Shown here: positions 8,619 through 21,271 of the stretch, piece after piece | Position numbering within the stretch: the first letter of the stretch is position 1 | Layout: each line of letters starts with the position of its first letter | From: Ambrosia x helenae | Lineage: Eukaryota > Streptophyta > Magnoliopsida > Asterales > Asteraceae | Direction of reading: 5' to 3' | Length of the DNA stretch: 64,000 nucleotides | Assembly (NCBI GenBank): GCA_030844895.1 | Contig: CM061232.1 | Span: 88,663,769 to 88,727,768 of the forward strand | Program-made: the position numbers and the translations under genes | Notes under the pieces: model-generated | The model's input: the letters and a program-made list of their open reading frames with translations, nothing else | Databases searched by the model: none | Told to the model about the DNA's origin: nothing

Positions 8619-10139
8619 TGATATGTTGTCAAACACATCTTGTTAATACACTAATTTTGTATATTTTTAGTGTTGAATCGATGTATTTTATGTACACATT
8701 ATTTTATTTATTATAGTACATATTAATTCAATAATCATAGTATAAAATATATTACTAATGAAATATGAGAAAACAATGATTTTTGAATATAGTAGTTAAT
8801 CGTGTTCTCTTTGTTGCTGTTGTTTTTTTTTTGTAGTTTAATTGAATTAGAGCATTCGCATCCCCTTCATCGTATCTCATCCATCAAATTAGACTAAAAA
8901 TCATTAATTCACCCCTAAATCTTCTCTCTCCTAATTAAAAATTAATTGTTTTCATACTTTTATCATTATATTTTCTCTTTCCTCACTCACAACTACTTAC
9001 AAAAATATTAAAATACATATAGGGGTGAACAGTAGCTTTTCATATTTAGGGTGGAACAGTGCTTCCATCAAATATTTTCTCTCTCCTCCACTCACAACCA
9101 CTTTACACTCACCCATATAATTTGGTAGACACACTCACATTCATTTGATAAATGGGATGTGAGTGCTCTTATATTGGAGTGGAGTTGAAAAGCAAATAGC
9201 ATATTTGCTACTGAAGTAAAGAAAACGACAAAGGAGAATAAAATATGGGCAAGTCAAAGTCAAATGAATACAAAATTCATATTATGAGTAGAGAATATGA
9301 GAACTTGATGGGCTTCAATTAATCCATTACTAATCGGGTTTCTCAAATTAAAGATGGGCCAAAAAAAGTAAGGAATTATGTTAGTTAAAGAGTAATTGTG
9401 GGCCAAGGGTTGAGAAGAGAATACCAAATATATTTTGAAGGCATCTTGGATGGCTGCTCTGTCAAGGGGTCACGCACAGAACAATCATCGCACGAAGAAA
9501 AAGTAGGGGAATGGGCATGTACGCGACCGAGATGCTAGGCTAAAATCTTTGTAGCTTCCTCTAGACGAATGGTTTAATTAGGTTTTGCACTCTCTCTATT
9601 TATTTTTACTATTGGATTATGTTTTGCTTGTGATGACAAACAATTAAACATTCTTGATGCATTAGTTATTAAACAATTGATTTGTGTTTTGAGTCCTTAC
9701 TTTACAACTTGTTCGGTTGATGACAAAACTTAGTAGCGGGTTGGGTGACATAAAGAGGGTTGACTTGACGCTTACAATTGGGTAGATAATAGGTTTGATG
9801 ACAAGTACCTGTGCTACCAGTTAATTAACTAATTTCCAGAACCATGTCTATGTGTGTTCCCAATCTATAAACTGAAAACTGTGTGAAACCTAGAACCTGA
9901 AGTTTAAAGGGAGTTACTTCGTTATTATTATTGTTTTCTATTCGAATCATTTAATCAACAAAACAACATTCTACGTCATAAAATATTATTTTTAATTAAT
10001 TAGTTTAACTAATTAAAATTGCTATCAACACTAACCACATACTCCTCGTGGTTCGACAACCCTGCTCCCTATACTACAGTCCTTGTAGCTAAGGAGTTGT
10101 TTTTAACATAGTTTTTTATTAGCATTCAACACGCGATCA
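8619..10139 (+). mobile_element. Athila/Tat-like LTR on the plus strand (solo or 3' LTR)
   Basis: A polypurine-like stretch AAGATAAGTGTGAGGGTG (8600-8617) precedes a TG start. The right end ...AGCATTCAACACGCGATCA resembles the usual 3' end of Athila/Tat LTRs. No PBS follows, so this would be a 3' or solo LTR. It is interrupted by the MITE at 8850-9168. No target-site duplication was found, so the call is tentative. Confidence 0.4.
8850..9168. mobile_element. Tourist-like MITE (319 bp)
   Basis: The terminal inverted repeats are GAGCATTCGCATCC at the left and GGATGTGAGTGCTC at the right (two mismatches). TTA occurs directly on both sides (8847-8849 and 9169-9171). A TTA duplication and this length fit PIF/Harbinger-derived Tourist MITEs. 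There is no coding capacity. Confidence 0.75.
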
Positions 10140-12013
10140 GACTGTTGGTAAGAAATTTAAACGAAATAACATACATATTGTTGCATTTATCGGCCATTGG
10201 TTTGATTATCCTATAAAAGAAGAGAAATAAACTTACAAATTGAAATGACGATTTCCTCGCCTTTTATAGAGTAAAAAAAATATGTTAGACTTTTCAAGCA
10301 CAAAAAATAAAAATAATAAAATAATGTTATAAATAATTTACTACAGTACATTTAAACAATATTAGTCTTTTCAAATTCATAATTATAAAGGGTCGAGAAC
10401 TTATAACTTTACCAGAACAACTTTTCAGATAAAGGAAGTAGATGGAAACTTGCAAAATACGACAGTCGTTAATGATAGATGTACTTTATTTTACTATTGT
10501 TAAACTAAAAAAAATATTACCACAAATTTACATATTATCATTATTTTTTATTATTTTTATTAAGCAATAAAAAGTATTTAATTTATACTCATTTGAATCT
10601 ATAAATGATGTGAACTCTTTTATTTATGTTATAACTTAGCAAACGAAATTATATTTTATAACAAAACAATAATAATAAAATAATAATGTTAATAAAGTAA
10701 CTTCAAAATCGTAATCATTATTTTGGGGTCTTTTATAAGATCTGTTGACAGTAAAAACAATTGTTGTCACAAAAAAAGTCTCTCAGTATTTTTACGAACA
10801 GATTGTGTAAAATCTGTAGAAGGAAAAAAACCGTCAAAAAACTCACCGTAACAACATCTTTTGTCACGCAATTAAACTTGTTATTAAAGTATCAGTATAA
10901 AGTTAAAATACAGAAACATTTTCAAATTGATAAATAAAATCTTAATATGTGTAATAAATGATGAATTTCGATACTTTCCACTGAAACAACTCTTTCATAT
11001 TCTATTTTTTTTATTTAACAATCAAATTTCCTAACAAACACAAATACTATTTAGCAATATTTGAATAAACATAACATGTGATGTTTTTCATTTTCTATAT
11101 TATAATAAGTGTTTAACTTCTGTTTTATCTAAATTCGACATGAAACGGTAGTTTTTATTTTCTTATATATGCGACTAAAGACAATAAATATAATTATATT
11201 ATTTATATATATGCATTTATGAATTTTAATTTAATTGAAAAATATTGAATTTTTACACTTCATTAAGTAACTTCAAAATCATAATCATTATTTTGGGGCT
11301 TTTTATTTATTAATTATAGAAAGAAAGACAAATGCAACAGAACAATAATAATAAAATAATATTGTTAATAAACTAAATTCAACATCGTAATCATTACTTT
11401 TGTGGCTGTTTATAACAATTTGTTGAGTTTTTCAATAGATGTTGTCAAACAAAACTCTATCAGTATTTACAAAAGATTCTGTAACCTGTAGAAAAAGAAA
11501 ACTGTCATAACCTTTCACTGTAATTTTATTACATGATTAAATTTGTAATTAAAGTATCACTATAAACTTAAATTACAGAAACCTTTTAAACTTCATAATT
11601 AAACTCCTTTACCTGTGTCGTTTTTTATTTTTTTTAGATATTAACTATTTCATTTTTTATTTAACCTGTGGAATTTATTTTAATATTATATGACTTTCTA
11701 TATTTTTAGATGTAAGAAAAACCTGTTTAGTAACATCTGTTCTGTCACGAAACCAGTTAATAAAACTAAACAGATATTTAATAGTAAGGGTGTTGCAACA
11801 ATGGAAACATAAATCAGCAGATCGGTAACCTCTGGGTTTGGATAACATATGTTAGAAAAAGAAAACCGCTGTTACTACGAATGGTTTTCTTAATACTTAA
11901 GGGTGTTACAACCACGAAAGAAATAAATCAACAGACATTGTATAGATATATTGCGGATAACAGATATTAAAAAGAAAAAGACAATCTTAATTTCACCGAA
12001 CTATCTGGGGCAG
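10140..12013. other. AT-rich relic DNA with an old direct repeat, no gene
   Basis: No credible ORF. Two diverged copies of a 350-450-bp block can be read at about 10680-10950 and about 11340-11600. Both carry a sequence like CGTAATCATTA, then CAGTATT, then GTTATTAAAGTATCA, and a third short relative lies at 14570-14690. The short motif ACATCTGTT/AACAGAT recurs in both orientations, as it does in the 37.7-48 kb region. Confidence 0.6.
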
Positions 12014-14044
12014 GTCACGCCCAATAGATCTATCCACATTTCCCCTATTGTGCATCCCCGCACATTCATGGTTTCCCCCGGACTTTCAAAGATCGTATAG
12101 CAACGCAAAAGTAGATCATAGTATGACATATGTTACAAAATATAAGTTTAGCGCGTGTTTTCTCCCCCGAAATCAAAACTAGTAAAAGTGGGGCCGTGAA
12201 ACTCACCTTAGGTTGTGTTCTTCAAATAAATATGAAAAGCCAAAGTCCTTGATAATCCCAACGACCGGAGATCTATCAACATGTTCACATAAGTGTTCCG
12301 ACTAATAACCATAAGGTTATCTAGTCCCCGATTGTCCAGATTGTGACCAAGTATGTTGAAAAACGTGTTTGACTGTTCAACCGACACACTAGACTGGCCC
12401 GACATCACGTTGGTGACCCATTACATAAACTAATCAAGCATACATAGATTACACATAAGTTTCAAGCATAAAACACTTAGTTTGTATCAAAAATCACACA
12501 TACGAAGTTGTAAGGTTGAATCAGCATTTAAAAGTCCAAGTTCGACCCATTTGACATTGGTTCGACCCCTTTGGGATTCATTCGACCCATACACAAGTTC
12601 ATGCAACCTAACACAAGTTCATTCGACCTTAACACAAGTTCATTCGACCTTAACATGTGTTAATTCGACCTAAATCAAGTTTGTTCGACCTAACTGAACC
12701 ACATTCGACCCTGGATCCAACGTTCGACCCCACGTGGGTTCGAATAAGGGCCAGGTTCAACCCTTGTGGTTCCAAGATTCCTAAAACACATCAAATCGCT
12801 TCAAAACTATCCGAAAACACCACGAAACATCATGAAACACTGTAGTCAAACATGATTAACATATTCCTACAAAGCCCCACCAATTTTATCCAAAAATCAG
12901 CTCGTTTTAACACTTACCCAAAATAGTAAATTTATGGAAATGTCACATCATGCATGAAAACTTTACCCAATTTGGAAACTTTTTGAAATCCTTTCATAAT
13001 CATCTCAAAATGCTCAGTTCAATGTGTGTATGAAAACCCCCAATAGTTTAATCAATAATAACAACATGTAACAAGCCCTAGATTTATGAAAATCCCCAAA
13101 CTAGATATAACATCATCGTCCATTCAATTGTATCTTAAAACAATCATAAACTAACACCAATAACAGCCCTAGATCATGTTTCTATCACTTGTACAGCAGC
13201 AAACTATTAAACAACACAAGATATCACATAATACACCATTAACACGTGTTTATTGATATGAAAACTCATGTTTAATGATTAGGTTTTGTTTAGAAAGATG
13301 TTTGAAAGGTTTTCAATCATAAAAACACCCTTAGAACAGATCTGGACATTTGGGGTTAGATGAAAACGAATCAAAATGCTTTGAAAAGGGTTTAGGATTA
13401 TGAACACACCTTAAATTCTTGATTAGATGATGTTTGTAGGTTAGATTATGAAAAACGAGAGCAAAAACTCTTCCTCAGTCATTAAAATCGATAGAGAGTG
13501 TTTGGAGGCGACTAGGGTTTGAAAAATGATGAAAATGACAAAGTGTGGTATTTATACCAAGGCTACATTCGACCCCCATCATGGGTCGAATGAGAATCTG
13601 TCTGGTCGAAAGAGTCTTTTGTTGATTTCCATCCCTGGTTCGACCCCCCTACAGGTCGAACCAATACTTGTGTTTTTCAGATTTTCCAGTTTTGTCGTTT
13701 GAACGCGTTTTAGCACATCCTAACATATGAACATGCAATTCTAACATATGTTAAGCATATACAATCATGTTTACACCCTTGAAGCATGTATTTTCACATT
13801 GTATCACATGTATGTATCAATCTACGTATCCTACTTGATTCAATTCATGTAATTTAACCAACAACGGGACTCGGTACTAGTGTATTCCAAAACAACTCTC
13901 AGTGATCCTCTAGATCATTGAACCCTGGACAATCCTATCATGACCCGACTCAACGAACCCAGTTAAGTCCGTTTATAAATGTTTTTCACTAAAGTAGACT
14001 TAAGTTTTACCCAAATGTTTAAGCCGAACATGCCGGGTGTCACA
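12014..14044 (-). mobile_element. Truncated G3 LTR (left copy)
   Basis: Homologous to 33773-35754, ending in TGTGACACCCGGC when read as the minus-strand LTR start. The last 570 bp of the LTR (minus-strand 3' side) are missing. It contains two clusters of the TTCGACC motif (12540-12770 and 13568-13660) on either side of the TATA box at 13547-13558. Small ORFs here are not genes. Confidence 0.85.
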
Positions 14045-14833
14045 AAAATTCCCAATAAACATAAATGAACGCTTCTAAGAAACAACACTAGAGAATGATC
14101 TTCTTGCCATAAAATTCGAAGCAAAAACTCAAACAAACTGAACGTCGGTGTTTAAGTTCTGTTGCACTTGCATTAAATATGATCAAAACAAACATCAACA
14201 ACCCTTTCTAGCAAAACATCATGAAGCTTAAGAACCCAGCCTAAACTTCATAAACAAGATTTGCATGTAGTACTAATCGGTTGATGTTTTTCTTTAACTC
14301 TAAGAATCTTTGAAAAACAACAGTTCGAAGTTCACTGCCGATGGATTGTTGATAATCCTTTTTCCTTTGACTGTAAGAATCTTTTGGAAAATTGGTGGAA
14401 GGAAATTTGATCGTAATATCATTATAACTAAGTGATACAGAGTTTGAAATTGAAAAAAGTTGAAGGCATATAAGATTGGGAAATAAATATTGATATTTCC
14501 CTTCCATTTATAGGGTGAATAAACAATTTATATGTAAATTTAATTTTCAATTATAAATTTGACCTGTAACAACATCATTTATTACACAATTAAATTTGTT
14601 ATTAAAATAACACTATAAGGTATATTACATAAAATAATTCCAAATTCATAATTAAAGTCTTTAACTTTGGAGTATTTTATTTTTTTAAATATTAAGTGTC
14701 TATTTTTTTTATTTATAATGTCGAGTTACATTATTAATACAAATTTATAAGAAACATCACCGAAGCTCATACTTTCAACACAAATTTATATAATTATAAA
14801 TTATAAATTAAAAAAATAGTATATTAGAAGAAA
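14045..14833. other. AT-rich flank of the G3 LTR, no gene
   Basis: Matches 35755-36543. A minus-strand ORF of 88 codons (14507-14241) has a counterpart of 65 codons in the right copy but no recognisable domain, and the two differ by a stop, so I do not call it a gene. Confidence 0.6.
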
Positions 14834-15852
14834 GAGTTAATTACGTGGTTAGCCCCTGTGGTTTCTTTAAAGTTTCAAGTTTAGATACTAATAGTTTCAA
14901 GTAAGGGTTAGGGTACTAAGGTTTGTTTTTGTAACAATGTTGGGTACTAAGACTAACGATCGTTAATTTTTCTGTTAACTTTAGGTAAAGTGACAAAATT
15001 GACTTTTTACAAAGTAGAGGGGTCATTTATGTAAAACTCTTAGTACCTAAACTTGAAACTTTAAAGAAACTACACGGACTAACCATGTTATTAACTCATA
15101 AAAGTAATATTTTTACATTTTATTTGTATTTAAATTTAAAATTATTTACCTATTCGAGTGGTACTTCTATATGATGAAAGACATGGTCAGATAGAGGTTG
15201 ATACATGTGAAGCTAAGTGAAGAACAAAAGGAGGTTGATACATGCCGTGCATAGGAAGAAATGCGCAAGAAGGAAGAAACAAGCTAACGTGGAAGCAAAG
15301 TGAGATTTCTCCAAGGGATGTGGACGAAGTGGAGCACCAATTGATCGAAGACACAAATTCATACGTGTTTTGACCAAGTCTACAACTATCTTCATGACCT
15401 CATTCCATGCAACCATTATTTCCCTTTATTGTGTTGTTCACGTTCATTTTTTTTTTAAATAATAATTTAGAAATTCATTTTTAAATGAAAATAATATAGA
15501 ATTTTTTTTTAATTATTATTCACTAATACAAAATGTTAGCCCCTGGTTTTATTTGAAATATTTTTTTTTTGGATTAGTGAAAAATTATTTTAAATTTTGT
15601 ATTAGTGATAAATAATTTTAAATTTTGTATTAGTGAAAAATAATTTTAATTTTTTAAATTTTAATACAAATAAAATGTAAAAAATATTAATTTTATGAGT
15701 TAATTACGTGGTTAGTCCCTGTGGTTTCTTTAAAGTTTCAAGTTTAGGTACTAAGAGTTTTACATAAATGACCCCCTCTACTTTGTAAAAAGTCAATTTT
15801 GTCACTTTACCTAAACTTAACATAAAAATTAACGATCGTTAGTCTTAGTACC
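14834..15852. mobile_element. Mutator-like composite, left copy, truncated
   Basis: Same element as 36544-37669, with the same left flank TAGAAGAAA (14825-14833). The left 264-bp inverted repeat is complete (14834-15097). The right one is cut at 15852 after about 156 bp, where G3 pol sequence begins. Confidence 0.8.
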
Positions 15853-18800
15853 AAACAAGTTCCTCCACAATGCGAAGACGATCATCAACCTTGATCTCTT
15901 CCAGTGGTACAATAAGAGATTCGTTAGCCAAACACTTCTTCAAGTTAGACACATGGAAGACGTTGTGAACACTACCGAGCTCCGCCGGTAAGTCAAGTCT
16001 GTATACCACCAGTCCAATCCGTTCCAGGATTGCGAATGGTCCGACATAACGAGGGTTAAGCTTGCCACGCTTTCCAAAGCGTATGACGCCCTTCCATGGT
16101 GAAACTTTCAGAAGTACCCTGTCCCCAAACCTGGAACTCCAAAGGTTTGCGACGACGATCGACATAACTCTTCTGACGATCCCGTGCGGCTTCCAAACGG
16201 TTACGAATTTGTACGATTTTCTCCGAAGTTTCGTACACCTGTTCCGGACCAGTGAGCTGACTCTCGCCCACCTCGGCCCAACAAAGAGGAGACCGACATT
16301 TCCGTCCGTAAAGAGTTTCGAACGGAGCTGCCTTGATACCAGAGTGGTAGCTGTTGTTGTAAGAGAACTCCACCAAGGGTAGGTGACTCTCCCAACCTTT
16401 ACCAAAATCGATACCACATGCCGAAGCATGTCTTCCAAGGTTTGAATCGTCCGCTCACTCTGACCGTCAGTTTGCGGATGATAAGTCATACTCATATCCA
16501 ACTGAGTACCAAAAGCTTTGTGCAGGGCCTTCCAGGAACGCGAAGCAAAACGAGAATCACGATCAGAGATAATAGAAAACAGGCACCCCGTGCCGAGAGA
16601 CTACCTCCATAAGGTAAATTTGAGCTAACCGCTCGAGTCCATCAGTTTCCTTAATAGGTAGGAAATGCGCTGATTTTGTCAACCTTTCGACAATCACCCA
16701 AATAATATCGCAACCATTTGGTGACTTCGGTAGTTTGGTGACAAAATCCATCGTGATCCGTTCCCACTTCCATTCTGGAATCTCCGGTTGTTGCAGGAGA
16801 CCAGACGGCTTCTGATACTCCACCTTGACTTTAGCACAAGTCAAGCATTTGCTCACATATGAGGCTATGTCAGCCTTCATGTTCGGCCACCAATAGAGTA
16901 TCTTCAAATCCTGATACATCTTGTCGGAGCCAGGGTGAACCGAATAACGGGATTTATGAGCTTCATCCAAACAAGCTCTCGTAATCCCCCGAACAAAGGA
17001 ACCCAAACACATTCTACGAAGTAATGTAGGCCATCGGACCTAAGTTGGAGATGCTTATCAGCACTGTGCATAGTTTCAGCTTTAAGATTTTCCTCCTTCA
17101 AAGCTTCCAGTTGTGCAGAACGAATTTGGTCAGGCAAAGAGGAATGAATGGTGAGCTGTAAAGCTCGAACACGACGATGTTTCGTAGATTCCTTCCTGCT
17201 CAAGGCGTCCGCCACAACGTTCGCCTTGCCAGGATGATACTTAATAGCACAATCATAATCATTCAGGAGTTCAACCCAGCGACGCTGCTGCATGTTTAGC
17301 TCCTTCTAGTCGAAAATATGTTGGAGACTCTTGTGATCGGTGTAGATGGTGCATTTGGTACCGTACAAGTAATGTCTCCAGATTTTCAACGCAAAAACCA
17401 CCGCACCTATTTCTAGGTCAAGGGTAGTGTAGTTCTTCTCGTGAACCTTAAGTTGACGAGAAGCATAAGCAATAACCTTCTCGCATTGCATCAACACGCA
17501 ACCGAGGCCACGAATAGAAGCGTCATAGTACACAACAAAATCATCCATACCCTCAGGTAAAGATAGGATAGGTGCAGAACAAAGCTTAAGCTTCAGCATC
17601 TGAAATGCTGATTCCTGCGGTTCACCCCAGTCAAACTTTCGGTCTTTCTGGGTAAGAGAGGTGAGGGGTTGAGCGATCTTCGAGAATCCCTCAATGAAAC
17701 GATGATAGTAACCCGCAAGGCCTAGGAATTGCCGCACCTCGGATGGCGTCTTTGGTGCTTCCTAGTCTTTAATTGGTTCGATCTTAGCCGGATCGACATA
17801 AATTCCTAGTTCATTAACCACATGCCCTAGGAATTGAACTTCGCGTAACCAAAAATCACACTTTGAGAACTTAGCATACAACTGCTCTCGTCTCAAAAGT
17901 TCGAAGACCAACCGTAAGTGTTCCTCATGATCCGTCTTGTTCTTAGAATAAACAAGAATGTCATCAATAAATACGATGACGAATTTATCAAGGTAAGGCT
18001 TGAAAACGCGGTTCATCAAATCCATGAACACCGCCGGTGCGTTAGTGACACCAAAAGGCATGACCAAGAACTCAAAATGGCCATAACGAGTGCGAAAAGC
18101 AGTCTTCGGAACGTCGGACTCCTAAACGCGCAACTGGTGATAACCAGATCGCAAATCAATCTTTGAATAGTAACTAGAGCCCTGGAGCTGGTCAAAGAGA
18201 TCATCAATGCGAGGGAGAGGATAACGTTTCTTGATGGTCACTTTATTCAGCTCGCGATAACCGGTACACATGCGAAGACTTCCATCCTTCTTCTTCACAA
18301 ACAAGATAGGAGCTCCCCACGGAGAAGAACTCGGTCGGATGAAACCCTTTTCCAAGAGTTCCTGTAACTGGCTGGACAACTCTTGCATCTCGGGAGGTGC
18401 AAGACGATACGGGGCTCGGGCAATAGGAGTTGCACCAGGTGTAAGATCAATACAAAACTCAACCTGACGATGAGGAGGAAGACCAGGTAAATCATCAGGA
18501 AAGACATCAGGGAAATCACGAACCACAAGGATTTCCTCGATCGTCTTCTCATCATTAGAAGAAACAGAAACAAGTGCCAGAATGGCCGAATAACCCTTCC
18601 GAAGATACTTAAGGGCTTTCATACTGGAAATGATACTCAGCGGAGCACCGCTCTTCTCACCATGAACCGAAAAAGTCTCTCCATCAGGGAGAGGAATCCG
18701 AATGACCTTATCAAAACAAACGATCTCCGCACGATACAGCGATAACCAGTCCATGCCCACAACGACATCAAAACTACCCAGGGATATCGGCATAAGGTCA

Positions 18801-19147
18801 ATGGGAAAAGACAAACCCGACAGTTCCAAGCGACATTCCCTAAGAATATGTGTCGCTTCAATGTTCTTACCATCAGCCAATTCTATCAAGTACTTAGCCT
18901 CTAAAGGTGTGGGTACTATATCTAACAATCGACTAATGTCAACATATATGAAACTCTTATCGGCACCAGAACAAAACAAGACAGAAACATAGCGATCGTT
19001 AAGAATGAACGTACTGGTAACTTTGTTAGGATCCTGCTTGGCCTCTGCAAAGCCAATGACGAAAGCACGCGCATTCCTGCCGCCGCCTCCGTTGTTCCCG
19101 TTAATGTTCCCGCCCTTCCCATTCTTGCCCTGTTTCAGTTTGGACAA
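15853..19147 (-). pseudogene. pol: G3 pol: protease, RT, RNase H, integrase, multiply broken
   Basis: Visible minus-strand domains are: protease (18990-18940 region), where the usual Asp before SGA is replaced by Cys (LFCSGADKSF); RT with KIDLRSGYHQ and the catalytic FIDD at about 17960-17971; RNase H with VVYYDAS and TDHKSLQHIF; integrase with the HHCC-like zinc region, ERITMDFVTKLP, and YHPQTDGQSERT. In-frame stops lie at 18122-18124, 17762-17764 and 17306-17308. Frameshifts lie near 16970, 16590, 16400 and 16100. The ORF ends at the 15852/15853 junction, before the usual chromodomain region. The element cannot make active enzymes. Confidence 0.9.
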
Positions 19148-20335
19148 TCACGCTTGAAATGCCTTGTGTCACCACAGTTGTAGCACCCCTGCTTTCTGGA
19201 GTCCCCTGAGCAGCAGGAGCAGGTGCAGCAGTATAAGCCTAAGTCGACGGAAGTGACACCCTACAGTCCTTAGCAAGATGCCCCAACTGATGACACCGAT
19301 GACAAAGAGCTCGGTCACAACCCCCAGAATGATGAAAACCTCACTTGTTGCACTTGGGATGCTTCCCAACATACCCACTCGACTTCTGCCCCGAAGACGA
19401 CCCAGACGAATCAAACTTCTTCACCAGCTGAGATGGTGCTGGCAAGGCACTCTTCCCCACATTATCCCACTTCCTCTTGTTACCCTCAGAACCCTTCACG
19501 GTAGTACCCATAGGAGGTAAAACACCCTCTGCCACCTTCAAGTTAGTCATCCTGTGAGCCGATCGGACGACCTCAGCAAGTGTGGGAAGATTCCCGGCAG
19601 CCACCAATCCTGCTATCTCCAGCACTAACCCATAAATGTAGTGCTCAATCCTCCTATACTCGGGTGTGTGCAAATCAGGGCACAACACCGCTAACTCGTT
19701 ACGCCTCACCGTGTACTCCTCTATCTCGGACCTAACTATCTTGTAGTTCCAGACCTCATGTTCCAATTTCTGCACTTCCTCCCTAGGACAGTACTCGCTC
19801 TTCAGACGATGCACAAAATCTGCCCAAAGCATAGCATGAGCTTCCCCCAAACCCATGTTCTGAGCAGTAGCATTCCACCACGATAGTGTAGGACCCTCGA
19901 AGGTCGCAGTGGCATACTTAACCCGGTCCCCAGCGGGACAGTTACACATCAAAATTACAAACTCAACCTTCTCCAACCATCGGAGCAGTCCCACCGCCCC
20001 CTTAGTCCCAGCAAAATTATGGGGCTGACAGTCCCGAAACTTCTTGTAAGAGCACTGAGGTGGAGGTGGATTAACAACAGCACCTGAGACATGACACACA
20101 AATAAACCACAAAAAGAAAAGACATGACACCCAAGAATGAGGCAGAGTTGATAGAAATCAACTTACCACCTGGAACGTTATGTCAGGCCTGGAAAGCAGC
20201 CAAGGCCATATTCACTTGTTGTTGCAAAAAGTTGTTCAGTTCCTCTTGGGTCATGTTGATGTTACCACGACCACCGCCGCCACCACGGCCACCAGCATGT
20301 CCACCACACCGTCCACCACCACAAGCGCCAGACAT
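19148..20335 (-). pseudogene. gag: G3 gag with an intron, broken
   Basis: The probable start is ATG at 20335 (MSGACGGG). Exon 1 runs to 20167 and carries a TGA at 20185-20183. A GT-AG intron of 83 nt follows (20166-20084). Exon 2 encodes the capsid (NPPPPQCSYKKF, then the ALSWW-like region) and two zinc knuckles, the first CHRCHQLGHLAKDC. Further TGA (19341-19343) and TAG (19239-19241) stops and a frameshift near the last knuckle break it. The homologous intact gag of G2 (23812-25119) supports the exon structure. In the complete family gag and pol are probably one polyprotein, because the pol frame continues the basic tail after the second knuckle. Confidence 0.85.
20084..20166 (-). other. 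Candidate 83-nt intron in G3 gag
   Basis: Minus strand: donor GGTG|GTAAGTTG (20166) and acceptor TGTCTCAG|GTGCTG (20084). The length is not a multiple of three, so translation needs splicing. The same position in G2 has an 81-nt intron with a matching donor and a CAG acceptor. Confidence 0.7.
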
Positions 20336-20433
20336 GATCTGACAATCAAAATCGAGAGATTCAGATTCACCGCTAGTGTCAACCCCTAGAAGTTACAAAA
20401 GTTATGCCTAGGTCCAATTCAGGATTATCCATC
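20336..20433 (-). other. G3 leader, part next to gag
   Basis: Untranslated leader between gag ATG and the G2 insertion point. It ends with CCATC (20429-20433), the left copy of the G2 target-site duplication. The remainder of the leader is at 32672-33199. Confidence 0.75.
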
Positions 20434-20757
20434 TGTCACACCCTCAAATTTCCACATGCGGGGTTTTACCGCGAGGCGCGTGACACACCAGGATCCAAGT
20501 CAACGGTCACAACAAACGACAACTAAATGTAAGAAAATACGTAAGACATTCCATGAAACAAATACGTAAGACATTCCATAAAACAACCAAAACATTATGC
20601 TTTGAGCCATAAACCAGCAGCAGAAGCATTTCTTGTTTACAACCAAAAGACATATTACAGTTTTATTTTTCCAAATCATAGTTTAATATGCAACAAGACT
20701 TCTAGACGCCGTGCAAGACTCCGTGCGCGCCTAGCCATTAACCGCTACCTTAGCGAC

Positions 20758-21271
20758 CTGAGAAAACATGCCAAAAATGTCAACATATAATGCTGGTGAG
20801 TTCACAGGTTTTTCTTTTTCAATAATCGTTTCATTAATCCTTTAAAAACTGTTACCGTTACCGTTACTGTTATTGTTACTGTTCATACTATGCTTGTTCC
20901 TACGCTAGCTAGGCGTCAAGTGTGTTACTCATACGGGCGAAACCATTGCTGACTGTGTGATACCCTTGTTTACAGACTACCTCATCTTCGGTAAGCCTAG
21001 TGTGATTGAGACAATATGCACCCGCCCGGCCTCCAGCCGTCGAGTGGGGGTTTGTCACGCCCAATAGCGCTATCCACATTTCCCCGCTACATCCCCGTAT
21101 TAGTGGTTTCTAAGGGACTTAGATGAACCGTATAGTAATAAGGTGTGAGCCATAGTATAACATGAAAACATGTGTTTATAACTTATAACATGTAAATGTG
21201 TGATCCAAAATGTATACGCATGTTTCTCACCCCGAAAACAAAACCAATAAAGTGTGGGGCCGTGAACTCAC
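20758..21271 (-). other. Candidate intron inside the G2 LTR (514 nt)
   Basis: Minus strand: donor CTAAG|GTGAGTTC at 21271, acceptor CATGTTTTCTCAG|GTCGC at 20758, with a TTGAC branch-like motif upstream. The sites closely resemble those in the E1/E2/E3 and G3 LTRs. The other G2 LTR keeps both sites. Splicing is inferred only. Confidence 0.5.

Larger units (their letters stand above)
12014..15852. repeat. Left copy of a 3.8-kb segmental duplication
   Basis: This block matches 33773-37559 along its whole length: partial G3 LTR, the AT-rich flank, and the Mutator-like composite including its left flank TAGAAGAAA. The left end falls inside the LTR at GTCACGCCCAATAG. The right end falls inside the right inverted repeat of the composite at AGTACC, where it joins the G3 pol sequence. 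Shared insertion flanks show duplication rather than independent insertion. Confidence 0.85.

Noticed and set aside
12482..12845. Ser/Thr/Leu-rich ORFs
   Set aside because: They come from the TTCGACC motif array in the G3 LTR; composition, not coding.
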